Shown here: piece after piece, positions 26,028 through 33,853 of the stretch
Position numbering within the stretch: position 1 is the stretch's first letter
Layout of the letters: every line of letters begins with the position of its first letter
Origin: JAIEPT01 sp038217425
GTDB lineage: Bacteria > Planctomycetota > Planctomycetia > Gemmatales > Gemmataceae
DNA length: 64,000 nucleotides
Assembly (NCBI GenBank): GCA_038217425.1
Contig: JBBQPM010000008.1
Coordinates: forward strand, 1 to 64,000
Reading direction: 5' to 3'
Translations under genes and position numbers: made by a program
The notes under the pieces: generated by a model
Told to the model about the DNA's origin: nothing
Seen by the model: only the letters and a program-made list of their open reading frames with translations
The model's database searches: none

Positions 26028-26890
26028 GGCGCCGGCTCCTCGAGCCGCGGCGCGGGCCGCATCCAGTCCGACGCGCCGTGCGGGCCGAACAGGAAGGAGA
26101 CGAGGAACCCGGCTCCGGCGACGACGACGATGGTCGGGCCGGCGGCGAGGTTTTCGAACCGCGCACTCAGAAACGTGCCGACGAACGCGGCGACCATGCC
26201 CATGCCGCCGGAGAGGGCGAGCATCGGCGCGAGTCGCTGGGTCCAGAAGCGCGCCGCGGCAGGGGGGATGACCAGGAGCGACGCGGAGAGTAGCACGCCG
26301 ACCGCGGGGATGCCGGCGAGGATGACGGCAGCGATGAGCAGCATGAGCAGGAAGTCGAGCCGGCCCGCGGGCCAACCCTGCACCTGCGCGAACGCGGCGT
26401 CGAACGCCACCATCTTGAGTTCCTTGAACAAGATCGCGACGACTGCCAGGCACGCCAGCGTCAACGAGACCAGAAGCTGGACGTCGTCGCGATTGATGGT
26501 GGCGGCGTGGCCCAGGAGGAAGTCGTTCAGGCCCGAGGCGCCGCTGGAGTGACGCGCCTGCAGCATCTTCTGGATGACGATGCCGGCGCCGAAGAAGACG
26601 CTCAACACCAGGGCGATGGCGACGTCCTCCTTGAGCCGCGTCGTTTTCCGCAGGAGCGCGATCACCCAGATGCCGAGCACGCCGGAAACGAGGGCGCCGG
26701 TGAGCAGGATCGGCAGGCTGCGCTGCCCGGTGAGCCAAAAGGCGATCCAGAGCCCGGGGAGCGTGGCATGGCCCAGGGCGTCGCCGATGAGCGCCCGGCG
26801 GCGCAGCACCGCGAAGACGCCGACCACCCCGGCGCTGAGTCCGAGCAGGCTCGTGCCGATCAGCACGATGAGCGTGTTGTACTCGATCAT
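26024..26890 (-). CDS. Metal ABC transporter permease (Mn/Zn/Fe type)
   Basis: A 288-residue membrane protein with about eight to nine helices. It has GDALGHATLPGLWIAFWLTG, the EELKMVAFDxxFA-like FKELKMVAFDAAFAQVQGWP and LLSASLLVIPPAAARFWTQR, the conserved blocks of the TroC/ZnuB/MntB family. The ATG at 26890 overlaps the ATPase stop and its own stop overlaps the next permease start, both as ATGA, so the three products are co-translated. It should form a heterodimer with the second permease. The solute-binding protein normally found with these genes is absent from this operon. Confidence 0.92.
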   Translation of the reverse strand: MIEYNTLIVLIGTSLLGLSAGVVGVFAVLRRRALIGDALGHATLPGLWIAFWLTGQRSLPILLTGALVSGVLGIWVIALLRKTTRLKEDVAIALVLSVFFGAGIVIQKMLQARHSSGASGLNDFLLGHAATINRDDVQLLVSLTLACLAVVAILFKELKMVAFDAAFAQVQGWPAGRLDFLLMLLIAAVILAGIPAVGVLLSASLLVIPPAAARFWTQRLAPMLALSGGMGMVAAFVGTFLSARFENLAAGPTIVVVAGAGFLVSFLFGPHGASDWMRPAPRLEEPAP

Positions 26891-27663
26891 GGCGAGCGCT
26901 CCTGATCGCGCACCGCCTGGCTCAGCGTGTCGAGAATCGTCAGCCGTCCGCCGTAGGTCTTGTGGAGATTCTCCTCGGTAAAGACCTCCGCGGTCGGCCC
27001 GCTGGCGATGAGCCGAACGTTGAGGAGAATGACGTGATCGAAATAGCTCGGCACCGTGCGCAGATCGTGATGGACGACGAGGACGGTCTTGCCCGCGTCG
27101 CGCAGCTTTTGCAACAGCGCCTGGATCGCCCGTTCCGACGCGGCGTCGACGCCGGCGAACGGCTCGTCGAGGAAATACAGGTCGGCCTGTTGCGCGAGCG
27201 TGCGCGCCAGGAAGGTCCGCTGCTGCTGCCCGCCGGAAAGTTGGCCGATCTGGCGGTCGGCGAAGTCGTGCAGCCCGACCTGGGCGAGACATTCGTGCGC
27301 CAGGGCGATCTCCGGTTTGCCCGGTCGGCGGAACCAGCCGAGTCGGCCGTAGGTTCCCATGAGGACGACGTCGAGGACGCTGACGGGAAAATCCCAGTCG
27401 ACGCTTTCGCGCTGCGGGACGTAGCCGATGCGTCCGCGCACGTCTTCCAGATGTTTGCCGAACATGTGAATGGAGCCGGAGACGAGGGGCACGAGTCCGA
27501 GGATGGCCTTGATGATCGTCGTCTTGCCGGCTCCGTTGGGCCCGACGATGTCAACGAGGCGCGGCTGGTGGAGCGTGAGATCGATGTTCCAGAGGACTGG
27601 CTTGCGCTGGTAGGCGACGGTGACGTCGTGAACATCGAGAATGGGGAGCGTGCCGGGCGTCAT
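26887..27663 (-). CDS. Metal ABC transporter ATP-binding protein
   Basis: A 258-residue ATPase. Walker A is VGPNGAGKTTIIKA (about residues 38-51), Q-loop GYVPQRESVDWDFPVSV, signature LSGGQQQRTFLARTLAQ, Walker B LYFLDEPFAGVD and the H-loop VVHHDL. The RESVDWDFPVSVLDVVLMG stretch is typical of Mn/Zn/Fe chelate transporters (MntB, TroB, ZnuC). It is the first gene of the three-gene transporter block and begins 1 base after the stop of an upstream membrane-anchored protein, so all four are probably co-transcribed. Confidence 0.94.
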   Translation of the reverse strand: MTPGTLPILDVHDVTVAYQRKPVLWNIDLTLHQPRLVDIVGPNGAGKTTIIKAILGLVPLVSGSIHMFGKHLEDVRGRIGYVPQRESVDWDFPVSVLDVVLMGTYGRLGWFRRPGKPEIALAHECLAQVGLHDFADRQIGQLSGGQQQRTFLARTLAQQADLYFLDEPFAGVDAASERAIQALLQKLRDAGKTVLVVHHDLRTVPSYFDHVILLNVRLIASGPTAEVFTEENLHKTYGGRLTILDTLSQAVRDQERSP

Positions 27664-27664
27664 A

Positions 27665-28468
27665 TTATTTGGGGTCGCGGATGGAGGTCAGTTGTTGGCC
27701 CTGGTAGGTGAACCACTGCTTGAGAACGACGAAGTCTTTCTTACGCACCCAGGTGCCGGCGTGCAATTCGCCGCGAAAATCGCGGTAGTCGATCTTGAAG
27801 GCGGGAACTTCGTCCTGATGCCAAATGAGCGACTCGGTGCCGACGCGCGCGGTCAATTGCGGCAGCGACGCAGTCTTCATCCCGGGCATCAGGCTGAGCG
27901 GGTCGAAATGCTGGATGCTCCACGTCTGCCCCTCGCGAATCGGCGGCAGCTTGTGCAAGAGCAGCATCGAGTTGAGGACGTTGGGCTGCGCGGGGAGTTC
28001 GTTGGTCGGCAAGTTGAGCGGCTGTTCGTTGAAGAGGAGCTTGAGTTGGCCGTCTTCGAAATCGCCGGCGAGTTTGAGTGAGAACTTGTCGGTAGTGCCG
28101 CGGATGAAGAAGCCGAGCAGATCCCCCTTCTTGGTGACGCGGTAGCCGATGTGCAGGTCGTTGATCTCGAGTTTGCCGGCGCGGAACGGCGTGCGCCAAT
28201 CATTGACGAGGAGAAACTCCCCCTCGCGGCTGCCGTCGCGCACCCGCCGTACCTGCGACTGCACCCTTCCGAAGATCTCCGTATCGGCGTCTTTCGTATG
28301 GTAAACGGTCCAGTTGATCTTGGCGGAGTCGAATTCGTCGGTGAGTTCGATGACGAACGGCGGCGCCTCCTCGAACGTCACGCGCGGCAGCACCTCGTGA
28401 ACCACGAGCAGGCCGACGCCAACAAGCCAAAACAGGACGATCGCAACGCAGAAGATCCGGGATGGCAT
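27665..28468 (-). CDS. Membrane-anchored protein of unknown function
   Basis: A 267-residue protein with an N-terminal helix (IFCVAIVLFWLVGVGLLVVH) and an extracytoplasmic beta-rich body (FVIELTDEFDSAKINWTVYH, LEINDLHIGYRVTKKGDLLG, FRGELHAGTWVRKKDFVVLK). It contains no cysteines typical of lipoproteins and no metal-binding His cluster, so it does not look like the missing solute-binding protein. Its stop is 1 base before the ATPase start, which ties it to the transporter operon. I do not recognise a family. Confidence 0.75.
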   Translation of the reverse strand: MPSRIFCVAIVLFWLVGVGLLVVHEVLPRVTFEEAPPFVIELTDEFDSAKINWTVYHTKDADTEIFGRVQSQVRRVRDGSREGEFLLVNDWRTPFRAGKLEINDLHIGYRVTKKGDLLGFFIRGTTDKFSLKLAGDFEDGQLKLLFNEQPLNLPTNELPAQPNVLNSMLLLHKLPPIREGQTWSIQHFDPLSLMPGMKTASLPQLTARVGTESLIWHQDEVPAFKIDYRDFRGELHAGTWVRKKDFVVLKQWFTYQGQQLTSIRDPK

Positions 28469-28547
28469 GAACCCCTCGCTTGGAGACTCATTCGAGTGTA
28501 GCAGAAGCGGGGATGCGATGCCAGGCGCGTGGCTCCTCCATCTGTGA

Positions 28548-28599
28548 GAGCCCGCAGCGCAAGCAAGGATCGATCGTACCTTGCTTGCGCTGCGGGCTC
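28548..28599. repeat. Palindromic repeat, AGCCCGCAGCGCAAGCAAGG family
   Basis: A 21-base arm at 28548-28568 and its perfect reverse complement at 28579-28599 enclose a 10-base loop. The unit is identical to that at 12579-12630. It lies in the gap between the dus stop (28616) and the start of the transporter operon (28468) and could end the dus transcript. Confidence 0.87.
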
Positions 28600-28615
28600 C
28601 GACGCGCGTTCTCCT

Positions 28616-29668
28616 CTACCAGTGCGAGATGGGCCCCTGCGGCACCGCGATTTCGACGTGCCCGCCGTTCCAGTGCTGCGGCTCGCCCCGGCGGCGCAGC
28701 ACCTCCACGATGGCGTGAAAATCCTCGACGTGGGCCAAAAGCATCATCTGCTGATGCAACTCCCGGCCCGGCTTCAGAACCTTGCTGTACCACCCCGCCA
28801 CCTTGCGAAACGTCACCGAACCGAAGCGCTCGCCGCGCTGGGCGACGAGCAACTCGTAGTGACGCGTCATGAAGTCCAGACGCCTGTCGTAATCGCCGGG
28901 GAGTCCCGCGTCGCCGGTCGTTTCCAGGCGGCACAGCTGCAAGAAGATCCACGGATTGAGCAGCGCGCCTCGGCCCATCGAGATGCCGGCGCAGCCCGTC
29001 TCGTCGAACATGCGCTCGGCGTCGAGAGGCGTGCGGATGTCGCCGTTGCCGATCACCGGGATGCGCTCGACTGCCTCGACGACTCGGCGAATGCCGGTGC
29101 GATCGACGCTGCCGGAGAAGCCTTGTTCACGGGTTCGGCCGTGAATGATGACGGCCGCGACGCCGACGTCTTCGAAGGCGCGGGCGAAGTAAGGGGCAGT
29201 GAGCTGCGACGCGTCCCAGCCGAGGCGCATCTTGACGGTGACGGGGATGCGGACGGCGTTCACGACTCGGCGAATAAGCTCGATGGTCTCGGCCGGCGCG
29301 GCGCACATCATGGCCGAGCCGCCGCCCCCCTTGGTGATCTTGGGGACGGGGCAGCCCATGTTGATGTCGATGACGTGGGCGCCGTAGTTTTCCAGCCACG
29401 CCGACGCCGTCGCCATCTCGCCGGCGTCGGAACCGTAGATCTGAACCGCGAGCGGCACATCCTCGGCACACTTCTCGATGAGCATGTGCGTCTTCTCGTT
29501 GTGCCGGACCAGGGCGCGGGCGCTGACGAGATCCGTGGTCGCCAGGCCAAGACCGCCCAGCTCGCGGACGGCCAGACGGAACGGCATGTTCGTGTAGCCC
29601 GCGAGCGGCGACAGCCAGTAACGCGACGCCAATCGCAGGTTGTGCAGAAACATCGGCTTCGTATTCAT
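28616..29668 (-). CDS. tRNA-dihydrouridine synthase (DusB-like)
   Basis: A 350-residue FMN enzyme that reduces uridines in tRNA D-loops. It starts with LASRYWLSPLAGYTNMPFR, the flavin-binding strand, followed by QIYGSDAGEM, the catalytic Cys block DINMGCPVPKITKGGGGSAM, VTVKMRLGWD, VIIHGRTREQGFSGSVD and IPVIGNGDIRTP. The later part gives GCAGISMGRGALLNPWIF. These match DusB most closely. The start overlaps the M24 peptidase stop by 4 bases (ATGA), so the two are an operon. The peptidase pairing has no clear functional logic. Confidence 0.93.
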   Translation of the reverse strand: MNTKPMFLHNLRLASRYWLSPLAGYTNMPFRLAVRELGGLGLATTDLVSARALVRHNEKTHMLIEKCAEDVPLAVQIYGSDAGEMATASAWLENYGAHVIDINMGCPVPKITKGGGGSAMMCAAPAETIELIRRVVNAVRIPVTVKMRLGWDASQLTAPYFARAFEDVGVAAVIIHGRTREQGFSGSVDRTGIRRVVEAVERIPVIGNGDIRTPLDAERMFDETGCAGISMGRGALLNPWIFLQLCRLETTGDAGLPGDYDRRLDFMTRHYELLVAQRGERFGSVTFRKVAGWYSKVLKPGRELHQQMMLLAHVEDFHAIVEVLRRRGEPQHWNGGHVEIAVPQGPISHW

Positions 29669-30759
29669 CGCAGCGCGATCGTGTGATGGTTTAGCGTCTC
29701 GTGGCCCGACGCGGTCACTAAGTAATTATTCTCGATGCGAATGCCGCCGACGTCCGGGACGTAAAGCCCCGGTTCGAGGGTGACGACGTCCCCGGCCAGG
29801 AGCGTCTCGCTCGATTGCCGCACAAAGAAGGGCGCCTCGGGATGCGTCAGGCCCAGGCCATGGCCGGCGTGATGCGGGAAGTATTCGCCCAGATTCGCGC
29901 GGGCGAAGACGTCGGCGACGGCGTCGTACACCGTCTGACACGCCGCGCCGGCGCGGAGTTCGCCTTCGCCGGCGCGCAGGGCCTCGATGCAAAGGTCGTA
30001 GAGCCGTTGCTGCTGCGGATTAGGATCCTGGCCGACGACGAGCGTGTTGGTGAAGTCGCTGCGGTAGCCGAACAGGACGACGGAGAAATCGAGGATGAGC
30101 ATGTCGCCCGCCTGGAGGACGCGATCGGTCGGCGGTCCGCCGCGACGTTCGGGTCCGGGGGAGACGGCAAAGTCGCCGTAGACGACCGCGGTCTGCCCGG
30201 CGGCTTTCATGCACGCCCCCGCGACGCCGGCGTAGACGTCGAGTTCCGTCATACCGGGGAAGACGTTGGCGCGCGCCCAGGCATGCCCCGCGTCGGTGGC
30301 GTGCATGCAATGCCGCAGCAGGGCGATTTCGTCGTCATCCTTTTGCCGCCGCAGGTCCGCGAGAGTGTGGATGACGACGCTCGCGTAGGGATCGCCGGGC
30401 CGATCGTGGACGCGCATGCCGTGTCGGGAGGGGTTGACCGCCTCGAGCACCGCGAGTTGGCGTGGCCCGCGCCCGGGCGTTTGGCCGTCGTACCACGGCA
30501 CCGACTTCACGTCCTCGACGTGCGCCAGCTTCGCAGATGCGGCCAGGCGATTGTCGTGGATCAGTTTCGCATGCCCGTCGCGGCGCACCATCAAATAGGC
30601 GCCGAACCCGGCGTTGAGGCTGATCGGCTCCACCGCGAAGTTGGCCAGGTACATGAGATGGATCGGGTCGGCCAGGAGCAGAAAATCCTGCTCGGGAGGC
30701 GGATCGAGCTTCTGCCAAAGTCGCAATCGCCGGGCTTTACAACCGCTCGCAGTCAACAT
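29665..30759 (-). CDS. M24 family metallopeptidase (Xaa-Pro aminopeptidase-like)
   Basis: A 364-residue protein. The N-terminal creatinase-like half includes FLLLADPIHLMYLANFAVEP. The C-terminal pita-bread half carries the metal-site residues in LILDFSVVLFGYRSDFTNTL (two Asp), HHAGHGLGLTHPEAPFF (His), VTLEPGLYVPDVGGIRIENN (Glu) and a final Glu in that last segment. These match Xaa-Pro dipeptidase or aminopeptidase enzymes. It would act in the cytoplasm because there is no signal peptide. It is the first gene of a two-gene operon with dus. Confidence 0.9.
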   Translation of the reverse strand: MLTASGCKARRLRLWQKLDPPPEQDFLLLADPIHLMYLANFAVEPISLNAGFGAYLMVRRDGHAKLIHDNRLAASAKLAHVEDVKSVPWYDGQTPGRGPRQLAVLEAVNPSRHGMRVHDRPGDPYASVVIHTLADLRRQKDDDEIALLRHCMHATDAGHAWARANVFPGMTELDVYAGVAGACMKAAGQTAVVYGDFAVSPGPERRGGPPTDRVLQAGDMLILDFSVVLFGYRSDFTNTLVVGQDPNPQQQRLYDLCIEALRAGEGELRAGAACQTVYDAVADVFARANLGEYFPHHAGHGLGLTHPEAPFFVRQSSETLLAGDVVTLEPGLYVPDVGGIRIENNYLVTASGHETLNHHTIALR

Positions 30760-30809
30760 GATCGGACTCCGTGAGGGACGATCCCTTTAAGGTATGTCGG
30801 TCGCCCTTG

Positions 30810-30868
30810 AAAGCCCAGGTACGGCGGTCCCAGGGACGAATCCCCAGGGACCGCCGTCCCTGGGCTTT
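30810..30868. repeat. REP-like pair, AAAGCCCAGGGA family (copy 1)
   Basis: Arms 30810-30831 and 30847-30868 are reverse complements with one mismatch. The core CCAGGGACGGCGGTCCCTGG is itself a hairpin in the right arm. Related pairs lie at 33736-33853 and 34869-34929. It sits upstream of the M24 gene start, in the gap between that gene and the small Cys-rich gene. Confidence 0.85.
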
Positions 30869-30944
30869 ACGTCAATTCTGTGGTTACAAATCGCGACTTT
30901 GGGAACTTTTATCGGAAAATTCGGCCAGAACGGGCGGATTTGTA

Positions 30945-30974
30945 TTGACACGAAATAGTGAAATAATGTACATT
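30945..30974 (+). promoter_or_regulatory. Candidate promoter with overlapping palindrome
   Basis: TTGACA at 30945-30950 is followed after 18 bases by TACATT at 30969-30974. The local DNA is strikingly AT-rich for this genome. The perfect 10-bp palindrome AATGTACATT (30965-30974) covers the -10 and could be an operator. It would drive the small gene at 31039. Sequence evidence only. Confidence 0.5.
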
Positions 30975-31038
30975 ACAGAAAGAGAAGGAGACGGGTGTTT
31001 CCAGAAAGGATTCGATCGATGCGTGAAAGGAACGATTC

Positions 31039-31305
31039 ATGCGCTGCTGTCGTCATTGCGAACGACGGCCGGTCAGCCGGCCGCGGGGGCTTTGTGGTCG
31101 CTGCGGGAGGAAGGGCTGGATTCGGGAGCGGTATTCCACCGCCAGCGGCGTGGTGGTGAAGCGCGAGAGAAGCGGCCCGGCGCCGTTGCCGAAGAAGGCG
31201 ACGCGTGCGTTGCCAGGTTCGGACGCGAAGATGGAAGTGATGCGGAAACGGGCGCGGAGAAGAGAGCAGTTGTTTCATCCCGCCGACGGGACGGTGCGCG
31301 ATTAG
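31039..31305 (+). CDS. Small Cys-rich, arginine-rich protein (planctomycete type)
   Basis: An 88-residue protein starting MRCCRHCERRPVSRPRGLCG. Cysteines at 3/4, 7, 19 and 22 fit a small zinc ribbon. The pattern RxCxxRPxxRPRGLCxxC followed by IRERY and later a basic tail resembles a short planctomycete family I have seen, whose members continue with a YPSTSKF-like box; here it reads RYSTASGV. The ATG has GGAAC upstream and a TTGACA promoter lies about 70-95 bases before it. The stop TAG falls inside a 44-base repeat unit, so the last residues (GTVRD) may come from the repeat. Function unknown; nucleic-acid binding is a guess from composition. Confidence 0.6.
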   Translation: MRCCRHCERRPVSRPRGLCGRCGRKGWIRERYSTASGVVVKRERSGPAPLPKKATRALPGSDAKMEVMRKRARRREQLFHPADGTVRD

Positions 31306-31477
31306 GCGAGCGGGGGACGTCAGTCCCCCGGTACGTGACGTACGTGGAAGATGTTCATTGCGCGATTAGGCGAGCGGGGGACGTCAGTCCCCCGGTACGT
31401 GACGCACATGCAATGCGTTCTTGCAGGGATTTTATGAGTTGCAGAAAACCGACGTACCGGGGGACTGACGTCCCCCG
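31297..31477. repeat. Repeat cluster, CGGGGGACGTCAGTCCCCCG family
   Basis: Two identical 44-base direct copies lie at 31297-31340 and 31361-31404. An inverted 26-base copy sits at 31452-31477. The 20-base core CGGGGGACGTCAGTCCCCCG is a hairpin with 8-bp arms, flanked by GTAC. The first copy overlaps the stop of the small Cys-rich gene, and the inverted copy lies 8 bases from the stop of the minus-strand gene at 31485. The region between these two genes is therefore almost all repeat. Confidence 0.9.
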
Positions 31478-31484
31478 ATCGCCT

Positions 31485-31919
31485 TTACCAGGGAAGAAAC
31501 GCTCTGCCGACGGTCGCCAGGGTTTCGCTCACCGTCCGCAACGTCTGTAGATGCTCCGCAATGGCTTCATCCTCGGGCGCCCACGGCATGCGCCGCCAGC
31601 CGCTGCGGTCCGGTCGCGGACTCGGGCCAATCGAACGCGTCGCGTTGCCTTCGTTCATGGGAGCGAACGGCGCGGGAATACGGAACAGAACCTCCGCTTC
31701 CGGACGCATCACGATGAACTCGTCGATGACCGCGGGCCGGGCGAGCGGCGTCGGGACTTCGGACTCTTCGCCGAAACTCGGTGGGACGGCGGGCGGCTTG
31801 GCCGGACGGGGTTTTGCTTCGGGTACGGGTTCCGGGGGCGGCGTGCGGCCGGCGTAGAAATGGATCACGCTCGCCGACACCAGGGCCAACATACAGCCGC
31901 CCCAAAATAGGGTTCGCAT
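31485..31919 (-). CDS. Small membrane-anchored proline-rich protein
   Basis: A 144-residue protein from an ATG at 31919 with a perfect AAGGAGG five bases upstream, which decides the start. It has one N-terminal helix (MRTLFWGGCMLALVSASVIH), then a proline-rich linker (RTPPPEPVPEAKPRPAKPPA), then a mixed region ending WAPEDEAIAEHLQTLRTVSE. No family recognised. The gene upstream on the same strand is queE, but a gap of about 75 bases makes co-transcription uncertain. Confidence 0.65.
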   Translation of the reverse strand: MRTLFWGGCMLALVSASVIHFYAGRTPPPEPVPEAKPRPAKPPAVPPSFGEESEVPTPLARPAVIDEFIVMRPEAEVLFRIPAPFAPMNEGNATRSIGPSPRPDRSGWRRMPWAPEDEAIAEHLQTLRTVSETLATVGRAFLPW

Positions 31920-31993
31920 CGTCGCCTCCTTGCGATTTTGTCTTCGTTTGGCGCTAAACGAATACAGACCCGGCACCCTCGGCACAAGGCCAA

Positions 31994-32683
31994 TCACACG
32001 CCGCGGGCGGCCGGATCCCAGATCTGCTTGTGCAGCTGAAGCTGCATCCGCACCGGCAAACGCGACTCGAGCACCCAGTTCGCCAACTCCAGAGGCGTGA
32101 CTTTGCCGAACACCGGGCTGAACAAGATCTCGAACCGTTCGGGCAGCCGATGTTCTCGGCACCGGTCGGCCGCCCAGCGAAAATCGAGTTCCGAGGCGAT
32201 CACGAACTTGATCTCGTCGCTCGCCTTCAGATGTTCCAGGTTCGCCCAGAGATTGCGCCCCATCTCGCCGCTGTCGGGGCATTTGAGGTCCATGATGATG
32301 TGCACGCGCGGGTCTACCTGCGAGAGGTCGCTGGCCCCGCTGGTTTCCAGGAGCACCGTGTGGCCGCGGTCGGCGAGTTCCGTCATCAGCGGCACGACTT
32401 CCGGCTGCACCATGGGTTCGCCGCCGGTGATTTCGACGAGGTCGGTCGCCAGCTGCGCGACTTGAGCCAGGACGGCTTCCTGCGTCATCGGCTGGCCCTG
32501 CGTGAAGGCGTGCGGCGTGTCGCACCAGACGCAGCGCAGGTCGCACCCCGTGGTCCGCACGAAAACGCACGGCAGCCCCATGTACTTCGATTCGCCCTGG
32601 AGACTGCGATAAATCTCGTGGATCAGAAGTAGGCCCGGCGCTTTGCCGGCCAGCGGAAGTAAACGCGAAGAAAGCGAGGTCAT
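31994..32683 (-). CDS. queE: 7-carboxy-7-deazaguanine synthase (radical SAM)
   Basis: A 229-residue radical SAM enzyme. It makes the deazapurine ring of queuosine precursors from 6-carboxytetrahydropterin. The N-terminal half carries IHEIYRSLQGESKYMGLPCV and the cluster motif CDLRCVWCDT (CxxxCxxC), then VEITGGEPMVQPEVVPLM, the GGE motif. LLETSGASDLSQVDPRVHI and DLKCPDSGEM follow, as in QueE. The ATG at 32683 is preferred; a TTG at 32719 would extend it. No queC, queD or queF is nearby. It is divergent from the parvulin gene. Confidence 0.93.
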   Translation of the reverse strand: MTSLSSRLLPLAGKAPGLLLIHEIYRSLQGESKYMGLPCVFVRTTGCDLRCVWCDTPHAFTQGQPMTQEAVLAQVAQLATDLVEITGGEPMVQPEVVPLMTELADRGHTVLLETSGASDLSQVDPRVHIIMDLKCPDSGEMGRNLWANLEHLKASDEIKFVIASELDFRWAADRCREHRLPERFEILFSPVFGKVTPLELANWVLESRLPVRMQLQLHKQIWDPAARGV

Positions 32684-32726
32684 GATGTCTATGCTACGCA
32701 CGAACCGGGCTCCCAGCAAACAGGGG

Positions 32727-32756
32727 TTGTCTCATTCGCGGCCCGGGTGTTATAGT
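32727..32756 (+). promoter_or_regulatory. Candidate promoter of the parvulin gene
   Basis: TTGTCT at 32727-32732 and TATAGT at 32751-32756 are spaced by 18 bases. They lie 46 bases before the ATG at 32802 and in the short divergent gap to queE. No experimental support; similarity to the sigma-70 consensus is 4/6 and 5/6. Confidence 0.45.
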
Positions 32757-32801
32757 CCCAGCGCTTTACCGCCCGAAAATGGCTCGACACGGAGGTCGAA
32801 T

Positions 32802-33728
32802 ATGTCGTTGCGTCTTGCATTCCTGGTTCTCGTCTGCGCGCCCGCCTTCGCTCGGGGCCAATTTTCGCTCCCCATCGATCGCGTCGCCGCCACCGTCAAC
32901 GGCGAAAAAATCACCGAGTCGCAGGTCAAGAGCATCCTCGACCAAAGGCCTCTCGTCACGCCCGTCCCCGAAAGCGAAGCCCGCGCCATCCGCAAGGCCG
33001 CCCTCGATATCCTCATCGAGGAAGCGCTCATGCGCCAGTTCCTCCGCGCCAACGTCCAGTACGTCAACGAAGCCGAGATCGACCGCGTGCTCGACACGGT
33101 CAGCGCCTCGCTGCAGAAGAAGAATCAGACGCTCGAAGAGTTCCTCCGCGGCGAGAAGCAGAACCTGAAACAGCTCCGCGAGGACATCGCCGCCAAGCTC
33201 CGCTGGCAGGAATATCTCACGAAGCGCCTCAGCGAAGTCGAAGTGCTCAACTACTACCAACAATTCAAGCCGTACTTCGACATGCGCCGCGTCCGCGCGA
33301 GCCATATCCTCGTGAGCATGCCCGTGGTCGCCGACGTCTCCACGAAACAGGCGACCGCCAACAAGGTTGAGGCGATCCGCCAAAAGCTCAATGCCGGCGA
33401 GACGTTCGAGAAGTTGGCCCGCGAACATTCCGACTGTCCCAGCAAGGACAAGGACGGCGACATCGGCTTCTTCCGCTACAAGTTCATGGTGGTGGAGCCG
33501 GTCGCGCGGGCGGCGTTCGAAATGAAAAAGGGGGAGACGCGCATCATCGAATCGGAGTTCGGCTGGCATTTGCTGCGCGTCACCGACATCGACCCGGGCC
33601 AACCGTCGACGTTCCCCGCGGTCAAGGATTTCGTCCGCGAAACCATCGCCCAGGAGCGGCAGATGTATCGCGAGATCCTCAAGTCGCAGCGCGAAAACTC
33701 GAAGATTCAGATCGAACTCGATCGGTAA
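32802..33728 (+). CDS. Parvulin-type peptidyl-prolyl isomerase (SurA/PrsA-like)
   Basis: A 308-residue protein from the ATG at 32802 with GGAGGT 6 bases upstream. The signal peptide is MSLRLAFLVLVCAPAFARGQ. A SurA-type N-terminal helical chaperone part follows (IDRVAATVNGEKITESQVKS, ALDILIEEALMRQFLRANVQ). A rotamase domain lies at about 175-270 (MRRVRASHILVSMPV, KLAREHSDCPSKDKDGDIGF, EFGWHLLRVTDI). It should fold secreted or outer-membrane proteins in the periplasm. The next gene is convergent, across a long REP-like pair. Confidence 0.92.
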   Translation: MSLRLAFLVLVCAPAFARGQFSLPIDRVAATVNGEKITESQVKSILDQRPLVTPVPESEARAIRKAALDILIEEALMRQFLRANVQYVNEAEIDRVLDTVSASLQKKNQTLEEFLRGEKQNLKQLREDIAAKLRWQEYLTKRLSEVEVLNYYQQFKPYFDMRRVRASHILVSMPVVADVSTKQATANKVEAIRQKLNAGETFEKLAREHSDCPSKDKDGDIGFFRYKFMVVEPVARAAFEMKKGETRIIESEFGWHLLRVTDIDPGQPSTFPAVKDFVRETIAQERQMYREILKSQRENSKIQIELDR

Positions 33729-33735
33729 CACCGGT

Positions 33736-33853
33736 GAAAGCCCAGGGATGGCGATCCCTGGGGAGGCTCCCGAGAACATGATCTCCATCCGACGCGGCTG
33801 CGACAAATGACGATTTCTGGCGCTTCCCCAGGGATCGCCATCCCTGGGCTTTC
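33736..33853. repeat. REP-like pair, AAAGCCCAGGGA family (copy 2, perfect 28-bp arms)
   Basis: Arms 33736-33763 and 33826-33853 are perfect reverse complements over 28 bases, 62 bases apart. Each arm contains the hairpin CCAGGGATGGCGATCCCTGG or its complement. The pair fills the gap between the stop of the parvulin gene (33728) and the stop of hemE (33852-33854), and its outer edge supplies two bases of the hemE TGA. It may end both convergent transcripts. Confidence 0.92.

Noticed and set aside
24387..26552. 721-codon plus-strand frame across the metal permeases
   Set aside because: It lies opposite two clear membrane proteins and shows only Arg/Glu/Asp-rich sequence.
27665..28468. Unknown membrane-anchored protein as the missing metal-binding protein
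   Set aside because: It lacks the His/Asp ligands and the two-lobe pattern of cluster A-I solute-binding proteins. Position alone is not enough.
30771..31550. 259-codon plus-strand frame
   Set aside because: It translates two different repeat families and overlaps the better-supported Cys-rich gene in another frame.
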